Assembly: GCA_031415695.1 (NCBI GenBank)
Contig: JANOSH010000029.1
Span: 1-26,175 of the forward strand
Direction: 5' to 3'
DNA length: 26,175 bases
DNA from: JANOSH01 sp031415695
GTDB lineage: Bacteria; Actinomycetota; Acidimicrobiia; Acidimicrobiales; Ilumatobacteraceae
In this document: positions 7,818 to 14,043 of the stretch, in pieces
Numbering within the stretch: the first letter of the stretch is position 1
Layout: every line of letters begins with the position of its first letter
Position numbers and translations under genes: made by a program
Notes under the pieces: generated by a model
What the model was told of the DNA's origin: nothing
Seen by the model: the letters and a program-made list of their open reading frames with translations, nothing else
The model's database searches: none

Positions 7818-9004
7818 TGGCTGTTCGTCGCGGCGCTCGCGCCAACCTCATCAAGGTCCTCACCTATGGGGTGCTGTCCGCCATATCCGTGGTAATCCTC
7901 TTTCCGTTCGCAGTCGCCGTGATGGCAGGCATCAAACGGTCCGAGGACGTGCAACGGTTCCCACCATCGCTCATTCCGAAGGCGCCCGAGAGCCGTCAGG
8001 TCGACGGCCAGTCGCAGCCGCTGTTTGGCCTTCCTGGCCGATCGGGAACCTACGCCCAGGTCGCTAACGGCATCGAACTTGCGGTCTACACGAACCCTGA
8101 CGACGCTGGGCAATCGGTCACGTTGGACGCATCACAGGGCATCGCCACCGGTCGGAACCTCACCGTCGACGGGATCGACAAAGAACTCTTCGATATCACC
8201 GTTGACGCAAAGCCAGTGACCTGGCTGCGAGATCGCACAGCTACCGGTGCGCTGTTCGAGAACGTAGACGATCCTGCCGACAAAGTTGCTGGTCTTGTGC
8301 TCAATGCCACCCGACGCGAGAAGCTCGGGATGAAGTTCTCCAACTACGGCGAGGTCCTCACCAAACGGGGAATGAAGCGGGCGCTGACCAACACGTTGCT
8401 CATCACTACACTCGTCGTGTTCGGCCAGGTTGCCACCAGCGTGGCCTCGGGCTATGCCTTTAGTCGGTTGCGGTTCCGCGGTCGCGACGCGTTGTTCCTG
8501 ATGTACCTGGGCTCGGTGATGGTGCCGTTCGTAGTACTCATCATTCCGCTGTACCAACTGATGGTGAAGATCGGCTGGACGAACAACCTCGTCGCGCTGG
8601 TGGTCCCATTCGTGTTCTCTGCATACGGCACGTTCCTGATGCGCCAGTTCTTCTCCGACATACCAGTGGAACTCGAAGAGGCGGCGCTGCTCGACGGCGC
8701 GAGCCGGTTCGTGATTCTCCGGCGAATCTTCATACCGCTGGCCCGCCCGGCGATTGCAACGCTGTGCACGTTCGGGTTCCTCTACGCATGGAACTCGTTC
8801 GTATGGCCGTTGGTGATCATGCAGTCGGGGGACGATTCGAGCCTGGTGCTCTCACTGGCGCTCTCGAAGCTCGGAGGGCGCGGCGGCGACGACCCGGCGC
8901 TGCTATTCACCGGTGTGTGCATTGCCATGGCACCACCGATCATCGTGTTCCTACTGGCGCAGCGCTACTTCGTCGAGAACTCCAGCACGTCGGGCCTCAA
9001 ATAG
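7817..9004 (+). CDS. Sugar ABC transporter permease, MalG type, with large external loop
   Basis: This is the second permease subunit, 395 residues from ATG 7817 (GAGGAGG lies at about 7799-7805, within the upstream gene). The first membrane helix is at about residues 15-36 (YGVLSAISVVILFPFAVAV). The EAA loop is ELEEAALLDGASRFVILRRIFIP near residue 287, and the C-terminal AQRYFVENSSTSGLK is typical of MalG proteins, which end on the cytoplasmic side. An unusually long soluble segment of about 150 residues lies between the first helix and the next (TLLITTLVVFGQVATSVASGYAF, about 188); family members without it are about 275-300 residues. The extra segment probably faces the binding protein. 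It is the last gene of the operon and convergent with the vapC-like gene (12-bp gap); no clear terminator is seen. Confidence 0.9.
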   Translation: MAVRRGARANLIKVLTYGVLSAISVVILFPFAVAVMAGIKRSEDVQRFPPSLIPKAPESRQVDGQSQPLFGLPGRSGTYAQVANGIELAVYTNPDDAGQSVTLDASQGIATGRNLTVDGIDKELFDITVDAKPVTWLRDRTATGALFENVDDPADKVAGLVLNATRREKLGMKFSNYGEVLTKRGMKRALTNTLLITTLVVFGQVATSVASGYAFSRLRFRGRDALFLMYLGSVMVPFVVLIIPLYQLMVKIGWTNNLVALVVPFVFSAYGTFLMRQFFSDIPVELEEAALLDGASRFVILRRIFIPLARPAIATLCTFGFLYAWNSFVWPLVIMQSGDDSSLVLSLALSKLGGRGGDDPALLFTGVCIAMAPPIIVFLLAQRYFVENSSTSGLK

Positions 9005-9016
9005 TTCCTGTTTGTT

Positions 9017-9457
9017 CTACTCGACGGTCAGGCCGAGCTTGCGGGCCGCCTCGGCTTGTTCCTTGTCGCGAGACACGAAAACCGCGGTATCGCCCGGGCC
9101 TAGCAGTTCGGGGAGCACCAACTGCGCCGTGGCAATGTGGATCGCACCGAGGGCACATATGCCGTATGTGCGCACTACGTGGAGTGCTTGCTGTTCGACG
9201 TCACCTTGGTCGGTGCCGACCAGGGTGACGACGCCGTCGGCGAAGTCCTGGTCGAGTCGGGCGAGGGCGTCGGCCGGATCGACACGCGAGGACCGGCTGG
9301 CACGCACAAGCGCACCCGAGCACTCGATCCGGGTAAGCATTGACGTGACGACCGCAACCTCGTCATTGTTCAGTAGAGCTACAACTTCGCCACGACCCGG
9401 ATCGTTAAGAAGGTAGTAGCGCACAACGATCGACGAGTCGACATAGGCCACTTTCAC
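9017..9457 (-). CDS. PIN-domain toxin, VapC-like, with an altered active site
   Basis: VapC toxins are Mg-dependent endoribonucleases that cut tRNA or rRNA and are held inactive by a VapB partner. This 146-residue protein starts at GTG 9457, overlapping the antitoxin TAG by one base (TAGTG). The PIN pattern is clear: AYVDSSIVVRYY gives D7, TRIEC gives E45, and VFVSRDKEQAEAARKLGL gives D131. The third catalytic acid is normally the Asp of L-D-A-x-H, but here the text is ALGAIHIATA, so residue 104 is Gly (codon GGT; GAT would be Asp). Either the enzyme is attenuated or dead, or a different acid substitutes. The pair lies between the sugar operon and the serine hydrolase gene. Confidence 0.88.
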   Translation of the reverse strand: MKVAYVDSSIVVRYYLLNDPGRGEVVALLNNDEVAVVTSMLTRIECSGALVRASRSSRVDPADALARLDQDFADGVVTLVGTDQGDVEQQALHVVRTYGICALGAIHIATAQLVLPELLGPGDTAVFVSRDKEQAEAARKLGLTVE

Positions 9458-9750
9458 TACGCGCCGCGCTGGGCGTGAATCAGCTCCGTCGCTGTCATGG
9501 TGACCCGCCGAAGTGACTTCGCGATGACCTCGATTGGCGGGGGCGTAACGGGCGGTGGATCAATCGAGCGCAGCATTCCACGAGCGGCCGCACGAGCGCG
9601 CACGACGTCACACGCCGAACCCGACTGCGCCGCCACCGACGTATCGAGCATCTCGGTCGCGATCACGTTGACGCTGCGTCCCTCGTGGCGGGCCCGCGCC
9701 GCGAGACGCGAGTGCAACTCGTCGGGTACACGTAGGAGTAGTTGCTTCAT
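9457..9750 (-). CDS. VapB-like antitoxin (ribbon-helix-helix family)
   Basis: This 97-residue protein lies upstream of and is coupled to the PIN toxin. Residues 1-45 fit the Arc/CopG-type ribbon-helix-helix fold: the strand MKQLLLRVPDELHSRL, then ARHEGRSVNVIATEMLD. In this fold the strand pairs with that of a second subunit in the DNA major groove. The C-terminal half (VVRARAAARGMLRSI, then a Pro-rich stretch and a terminal helix) would wrap the toxin. A palindromic operator lies 8-34 bp upstream and covers the -10 box, so the complex should repress its own transcription, as is known for VapBC systems. Confidence 0.88.
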   Translation of the reverse strand: MKQLLLRVPDELHSRLAARARHEGRSVNVIATEMLDTSVAAQSGSACDVVRARAAARGMLRSIDPPPVTPPPIEVIAKSLRRVTMTATELIHAQRGA

Positions 9751-9756
9751 AGCCGA

Positions 9757-9762
9757 ATGATA
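9757..9762 (-). promoter_or_regulatory. Candidate leaderless -10 box of the toxin-antitoxin operon
   Basis: TATCAT on the minus strand lies 6 nt before ATG 9750 and falls inside the left arm of the operator palindrome. Confidence 0.5.
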
Positions 9763-9784
9763 TCATCGTCATCAGATGATATCA
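9758..9784. promoter_or_regulatory. Palindromic operator of the vapBC-like operon
   Basis: TGATATCATC (9758-9767) and GATGATATCA (9775-9784) are perfect 10-bp inverted arms around a 7-bp spacer. Each arm contains the self-complementary TGATATCA, so the site offers two 8-bp palindromes 19 bp apart, a suitable layout for two ribbon-helix-helix dimers. It overlaps the predicted -10. Confidence 0.8.
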
Positions 9785-9879
9785 ACAGAGTGAACTGCGC
9801 GACGTCGGTTGGAGATCGATGACGCAGAGTACGAATCGCTACGGATGACATTCAAGTCATGGTGCAAGTTTGAAAGGGT

Positions 9880-11067
9880 TCAGCGGTTGAGGTGGCGGTA
9901 CACGGCCGTCTCGAGGTCGACGAACCCGGGGTACGAGGCGACGTCCTGGAACGGAAGGATTTGCGAACCCCAGAAACCACCGACCCCGCTGGTGCGGTCG
10001 ATCCAGTAGAAGAGGTTCCCGAGGCCAGCCCACATCAGCGACCCAGCCGGGCGGCCTGATGGGGTTGGTTCGTCGTTGACCATGAACGTGTAGGCCCACG
10101 ACTTGGAGACGCCGGGGAAGAACTCGCCCGAGTTAGACAACGATGGGATCGAGGTCGTCCAGCCGCCGCTCTTCAGGTCACCGAGCCCGTTGGTCGACAT
10201 CATCTGGACGGTCTCGGGCTGCAAGACGCGACCGTTGGGTCCATCGCCGTCGTTAAGGATCATCCGGATGAACTTCATGTACTCACCGACGGTCGCGTAC
10301 AGCCCGTGGCCGCCCATGTCCATCGAGGGTGGCTGTGGAAGTTCGAGGTCGGGCAGCGGCGTGAGCTTGCCGTCGGCAGCACGGTCGTGCAGGGTTGCAC
10401 GCCGGGACTTCATCGACGGGGTCATTGTGAAGCCGATGTCGTGCATGCCGAGCGGGCGAAAGACGCGCTCTGCCATCACTTGACCGAGACGTTGGCCCCG
10501 GATTTCCTCGACGATGCGGCCCACCCAGTCGATGTTCACGCCATACGTCCACCGGTCTCCCGGATCATGAAGCAGCACCGTTCGAATCGAGTCGATTGAA
10601 CACGACACGACGGTCGGGATTCCATTTGCTGCCCGGAACGCAAGGTCGTCGTCGCTGAAGAACTCATAGCAAAAGCCGGCCGTGTGCAGCATCAGATGCG
10701 CCACAGTGATCGGGCGTGCAGGTGGCCGGAGCCTTGGTTGGCCGTTGGCGTCGAAACCGTCGAGCACCGAGATGTCGGCGAGTTCCGGGACGTATGTGCT
10801 GGCCGGCGTGTCAAGGTCGACGAGGCCTTCTTCGACGCACTGCATCAGGGCCGTGCCGGTGATCGCCTTGGTGGTCGAAAAGATGCACATCACGCTATCG
10901 AGCGACATTGGGTCGTCACGGCCGAGTTCTCGCACGCCAGCAGATCCCTCGTAGATGTTGCCGTCGCTGTCGGTGACCATTGCGACGACACCAGGTACGC
11001 CGCCGGCCCGACCGACCGTGTAACCAAGCACGGCGTCGAGGTTGCTAGTGAGTTGTTCGTTCGACAT
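9880..11067 (-). CDS. Serine hydrolase of the beta-lactamase / class C penicillin-binding fold
   Basis: This is a 395-residue serine esterase or peptidase of the beta-lactamase superfamily (EstB-like). The nucleophile motif SxxK is STTK (S64-K67) in MCIFSTTKAITGTALM. The second motif Tyr is Y175 in RWTYGVNIDWVG, and the C-terminal GGFWGSQILPF is the region of the third motif. There is no signal peptide or membrane segment, so it is probably a cytoplasmic esterase rather than a resistance enzyme. The start is supported by GGGAGG a few bases upstream on the minus strand. It lies 30 bp after the membrane-protein gene and is probably co-transcribed with it. The family is certain and the substrate unknown. 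Confidence 0.9.
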   Translation of the reverse strand: MSNEQLTSNLDAVLGYTVGRAGGVPGVVAMVTDSDGNIYEGSAGVRELGRDDPMSLDSVMCIFSTTKAITGTALMQCVEEGLVDLDTPASTYVPELADISVLDGFDANGQPRLRPPARPITVAHLMLHTAGFCYEFFSDDDLAFRAANGIPTVVSCSIDSIRTVLLHDPGDRWTYGVNIDWVGRIVEEIRGQRLGQVMAERVFRPLGMHDIGFTMTPSMKSRRATLHDRAADGKLTPLPDLELPQPPSMDMGGHGLYATVGEYMKFIRMILNDGDGPNGRVLQPETVQMMSTNGLGDLKSGGWTTSIPSLSNSGEFFPGVSKSWAYTFMVNDEPTPSGRPAGSLMWAGLGNLFYWIDRTSGVGGFWGSQILPFQDVASYPGFVDLETAVYRHLNR

Positions 11068-11097
11068 GGTGAGTCCTCCCTGAAGGTGATTTCTGAG

Positions 11098-11763
11098 CTA
11101 CTTCGCGGCTGCCGTCTTCTTGGGCGAAATCAGGGCGCTCAGGCGGCCGGACGCAATGCCGAAGACGAGACCCACGAGCAAGGTGACGAGGACGTTGACG
11201 AACACCATGAGGTATGGGGTCGATATGACGCCTCCGAAGGCACCGGTGCCAGCAGTCGCTGGTTTGCCGAGTGCCTCGACGCTATTGCCCACGCCGCCGC
11301 CTTTGTCGGCCCATCCATCGAGACCGGTTGCGATCCACCAAAAGACGACCGATGCGAAGGCAGGGAAGCAGGCCGCAACGCTGTACTTCTCACTGACCGG
11401 GATCGCTAGGACCAGTACGAAGGCGATGATGCCGACGAGCAACGCAAGACCCCAAAAGTCGGGAAGATCAGCCACGGCGGGACCGACGATCATCAACACA
11501 AGCCCTCCGACGCTGCCTACGATCGACGCAATCGCCGTTTTCGTCGCCGCAGCGTTATCGGCGCCGAGGAGGTAGAACAGGCCCCATGTGACGAAGCCGG
11601 CCGGAACGACGAGGTGAAAGTTCGACGGCAAGGCGAGGCCGTTGCCGAGATCGCCGTTGGTCACCCAGTGGAACGTGAAGTTCAGGGCAATCTCTACGTA
11701 GACGAAGGCCAAAACCCCGATCGAAATCGCGAGTGGCAGTACGCCCTTCATCTTGCCGAACAT
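11098..11763 (-). CDS. Multi-pass membrane protein, possibly DUF1097-like
   Basis: This 221-residue protein from ATG 11763 (MFGKMKGVLPLAIS) has about six hydrophobic segments: LPLAISIGVLAFVYVEIAL, LVVPAGFVTWGLFYLLG, IASIVGSVGGLVLMIVGP, FWGLALLVGIIAFVLVLAI, VAACFPAFASVVFWWIATG and MVFVNVLVTLLVGLVFGIASG. A hydrophilic Gly-rich loop precedes the last one and the tail is Lys/Ala-rich (SPKKTAAAK). The arrangement resembles DUF1097 (YcdZ-type) proteins of unknown function, but I am not certain of that family. The longer in-frame start at 11853 would add a cysteine-rich leader unlike a membrane protein, so 11763 with a G-rich site upstream is preferred. It is divergent from the response regulator gene; the direct-repeat element at 11876-11893 lies between them. 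Confidence 0.75.
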   Translation of the reverse strand: MFGKMKGVLPLAISIGVLAFVYVEIALNFTFHWVTNGDLGNGLALPSNFHLVVPAGFVTWGLFYLLGADNAAATKTAIASIVGSVGGLVLMIVGPAVADLPDFWGLALLVGIIAFVLVLAIPVSEKYSVAACFPAFASVVFWWIATGLDGWADKGGGVGNSVEALGKPATAGTGAFGGVISTPYLMVFVNVLVTLLVGLVFGIASGRLSALISPKKTAAAK

Positions 11764-11875
11764 GTGAAACCCCCATACGTTGGGTGCGTTCGGCGGGCCG
11801 AACGCACAATCAGAGGCCGCCCCCCGGCAGCAACTCGAACCTAAGCCGCCCATCTCACGGGGCTATGTCCATCCC

Positions 11876-11893
11876 ATCAACAAACGATTAACG
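11876..11893 (+). promoter_or_regulatory. Candidate OmpR-type binding site: ATCAAC-N5-ATTAAC direct repeat (copy 1)
   Basis: The element reads ATCAACAAACGATTAACG: two near-identical hexamers whose starts are 11 bp apart, the spacing at which OmpR/PhoB-family dimers bind head to tail. It is about 90 bp before the response-regulator start and about 113 bp from the divergent membrane-protein start. A second copy is at 12702-12719. Confidence 0.65.
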
Positions 11894-11981
11894 TTGCCCA
11901 GTCTTTGCGGCCGGAAAATGTGGTAATCGGCGGGTGTTAGCGTGGCGTGGCGCAACGCCCTTCACCTGTCCCGAGGTTGTG

Positions 11982-12656
11982 ATGAACCGATCCATCCTGG
12001 TCGTGGATGACGATCCTGCGATACGCGAGACGCTGACGTGGCGACTCGAGGCAGACGGTTGGAATGTGCTCGGTGCCGCTGACGGGCGTACGGCGATTGA
12101 ACTTGCCGCCGCTGAAGCGGTCACGTTGATAATTCTCGACCTCTCCCTGCCAGACATGAGCGGACTCGACGTGCTCTGCGAGGTCAGGCGGACGAGGCCG
12201 CTTCCCGTGATCATCCTGACCGGCCGCAACGGCGAGGCCGACCGGGTGATCGGGCTCGATCGCGGCGCAGACGACTATGTCGTAAAACCATTCTCGCCCC
12301 TCGAGATCTCATCGCGCGTCCGGTCTGTATTGCGCCGCACTCTTGGCGAGCAGCACGAGTTGTGTGCCGGCGAGTTATCGATCGATCTCGTCGCCCACGA
12401 GGTTTCGGTCAGCGGGCGCGCCGTTGACCTGACGCCACGGGAGTACGAACTGCTCGTCTTCCTTGCCCGTTCACCGCGCCAGGCCTTTTCCCGCGAGCAG
12501 CTCCTGCGCCAGGTCTGGCTGTCGGAGCCGGGTTGGCAGGACCTCGCAACAGTGACGCAACACATCCATCGGCTGCGCAGCAAGCTGGAGCCCGATCCCG
12601 AACATCCGCATTGGCTGCGCACCGTCAGCCGTGTCGGCTATCGGTTCCAGCCATAA
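11982..12656 (+). CDS. OmpR/PhoB-family response regulator without an adjacent kinase
   Basis: This DNA-binding response regulator has 224 residues. The receiver domain (4-118) has the acidic pocket D9/D10, phospho-acceptor D53 in LIILDLSLPDMSG, T80 and K102 in DDYVVKPFSPLEI. The winged-helix domain (about 130-224) includes VDLTPREYELLVFLARSP, SREQLLRQVW, the recognition helix VTQHIHRLRSKLE and the wing RTVSRVGYRFQP. GAGG at 11973-11976 supports ATG 11982. No histidine kinase is next to it: upstream is a divergent membrane protein and downstream a truncated haemoglobin. The same 18-bp direct-repeat element stands before this gene and before the haemoglobin gene, so autoregulation plus control of the haemoglobin is the simplest reading. 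Confidence 0.93.
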   Translation: MNRSILVVDDDPAIRETLTWRLEADGWNVLGAADGRTAIELAAAEAVTLIILDLSLPDMSGLDVLCEVRRTRPLPVIILTGRNGEADRVIGLDRGADDYVVKPFSPLEISSRVRSVLRRTLGEQHELCAGELSIDLVAHEVSVSGRAVDLTPREYELLVFLARSPRQAFSREQLLRQVWLSEPGWQDLATVTQHIHRLRSKLEPDPEHPHWLRTVSRVGYRFQP

Positions 12657-12701
12657 CCGCCGCAGCACCTCGCGCGGGCCTCACGGTTCGATTTCCAGGC
12701 G

Positions 12702-12719
12702 ATCAACAAATCATTAACG
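12702..12719 (+). promoter_or_regulatory. Candidate OmpR-type binding site: ATCAAC-N5-ATTAAC direct repeat (copy 2)
   Basis: ATCAACAAATCATTAACG matches copy 1 at 16 of 18 positions; both differences fall in the 5-bp spacer, so both hexamers are conserved. It lies about 110 bp before the truncated-haemoglobin start. Confidence 0.65.
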
Positions 12720-12828
12720 ACCACGATCCGGGAGATACCTCGCTGGCGTGCCGAGCTACCCTCCACTGGCCGCCGTGGCGCGGTACGCACGTTCGGTTCA
12801 TCGCATTCTGACCCAGAGGAGCTACAAC

Positions 12829-13218
12829 ATGACTCAGCCCAGCCTGTACGAACGGCTAGGTGGTGCCTATTCCATTGCGTCCGCCGTCGACCATCTCGTC
12901 GACCGCCTGCACACGAACGCCACCTTGAACAAGGCAAACCCAAAAGTCGATGAGTTTCACACGGCCCAGTTCAAAGCTGGGTACAAGTTTATGGTGACCG
13001 CTTGGAGCATCGAGGTAACTGGCGGGCCAAAGTGCTACATCGGGCGTGACATGCTCGGAGCCCACGCCGAGTTGAAGCTGACAAACTACGAGTTCGACGT
13101 CACAGCCCACGAGATCCGCAACACGCTCTACCAAATCGGCGTTCCAGGGGCCGAGACCGACGAGTTCATGGGGATCGTCGAGAGCTACCGCAAACAAGTC
13201 GTCAACTCTGGCGAGTGA
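12829..13218 (+). CDS. Group 1 truncated haemoglobin
   Basis: This small 2-over-2 haem globin (129 residues) is likely to bind O2 or NO or to sense redox gases in the cytoplasm. Family signs are SLYERLGGAYSIASAVD (helices A-B), VTGGPKCYIGRDM (the GGP turn and CD-E region), the proximal haem ligand H79 in GAHAELKLTNYEF, and the C-terminal IVESYRK helix. AGAGGA at 12815-12820, 8 nt before ATG 12829, fixes the start. At helix position B10 most truncated haemoglobins have Tyr (as in VVDDFYARV); here the aligned text VDHLVDRL puts V24 there, which implies a different distal pocket. I recall a bacterial subfamily with this trait, but could not check it. Regulation by the upstream OmpR-type protein is inferred from the shared element. 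Confidence 0.9.
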   Translation: MTQPSLYERLGGAYSIASAVDHLVDRLHTNATLNKANPKVDEFHTAQFKAGYKFMVTAWSIEVTGGPKCYIGRDMLGAHAELKLTNYEFDVTAHEIRNTLYQIGVPGAETDEFMGIVESYRKQVVNSGE

Positions 13219-13240
13219 ACCGATTCGGCGCGCGCAAGCG

Positions 13241-13501
13241 ATGACTTCCAGCGGGTTGAAGGTGCGGTTCGCGGTGGGCACCGCGCGCGGTGCAATCGAT
13301 CCGGTATCACTCCTGCCCGTGTTCGACGGGTTGGAACGAATGGGGTTCGACGCGGTATGGCTGTCAGATGTGCCGATGGGTCGTACTGACCTCGTGGCCG
13401 AGGGCGTGTCGAAGTTCGTGCTCCGGCCGCTCGGTCCAGTGCGAAACTGGGACGACGAGCTGACGTGGCTCGCCGACACGGTGCTCGACAAGCAAACCTG
13501 A
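13241..13501 (+). pseudogene. Remnant of an LLM (luciferase-like, probably F420-dependent) oxidoreductase with a large internal deletion
   Basis: The open frame encodes 86 residues. The first ~47 (VRFAVGTARG..., LLPVFDGLERMGFDAVWLSD) match the N-terminus of luciferase-like monooxygenase/F420 oxidoreductases. The last ~38 (LVAEGVSKFVLRPLGP, WDDELTWLADTVLDKQT) match their C-terminus, especially the group typified by mycobacterial MSMEG_3544. Roughly 200 residues of barrel, including the substrate and cofactor loops, are missing, and the two ends are joined in frame near residue 48 (about 13382). The fused product cannot form the barrel and is presumably inactive. It begins 22 bp after the haemoglobin gene. 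A functional micro-protein cannot be excluded, but decay is the simplest reading. Confidence 0.8.
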
Positions 13502-13550
13502 CAGAAACAGAGACGGATCGAGGTGGCGCAGCCGGTCGCGTTGTTGACGC

Positions 13551-13556
13551 TATGTT
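13551..13556 (+). promoter_or_regulatory. Candidate leaderless -10 box of SnoaL-like gene
   Basis: TATGTT lies 6 nt before ATG 13563; no ribosome-binding site is present between them. Confidence 0.4.
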
Positions 13557-13562
13557 GCCGTG

Positions 13563-13979
13563 ATGGGACTCACTGCCGACGATCGCCTTGACATAATCGA
13601 GCTTCCAGGGCGGTACGCCGATGCGCTCGACCTACTCGAGCCAGAACGCTTGCGCGATGTCTTCACCACCGACGCCGTGTGGGAGGTGGTTGGTGGAAGC
13701 ACGCGCCTCGTCGGACTGGAGGAGATCATGGCGTTCATGGGTCGCTCAGATGTGCACCCCGGTGCGCATCTCATGACCAACGTCTACATCGAAGCTGTCG
13801 GTGACGATCCGCAAGGTGGCGGTCGGCTTGTGCACCTTCGCTCGCGCGGAGTGTTCCCGGTCGGCCCGTCGGACCCGCGGGCACCTGTCAGCGTTTTCTA
13901 TGGTCGATATGATGATGACGTCGTGCACACCGACGCCGGTTGGCGCATCCGCCACCGGCGCTACCGCTACGGCGCGTAA
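13563..13979 (+). CDS. SnoaL-like / NTF2-fold protein
   Basis: This 138-residue single-domain protein has the cone-shaped NTF2-like fold, often an isomerase, dehydratase or small-molecule binding protein. Landmarks are the N-terminal DRLDIIELPGRYADALD helix, LRDVFTTDAVWEV, the GLEEIMAFM helix, HLMTNVYIEAVG, and the C-terminal strands VSVFYGRYDDDVVHTDAGWRIRHRRYRY, in which GWRI.HR is the usual SnoaL ending. GTG 13560 is immediately upstream and could also initiate. The next gene is a CoA-transferase on the same strand 64 bp on; a catabolic link is possible but not shown. Reaction unknown. Confidence 0.82.
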   Translation: MGLTADDRLDIIELPGRYADALDLLEPERLRDVFTTDAVWEVVGGSTRLVGLEEIMAFMGRSDVHPGAHLMTNVYIEAVGDDPQGGGRLVHLRSRGVFPVGPSDPRAPVSVFYGRYDDDVVHTDAGWRIRHRRYRYGA

Positions 13980-14043
13980 GGCATAGCGTGGGGCGGGTTC
14001 TGGTAGCGGTGAGGTACATGTTTCAGCGACGAAAGAGGAGATA

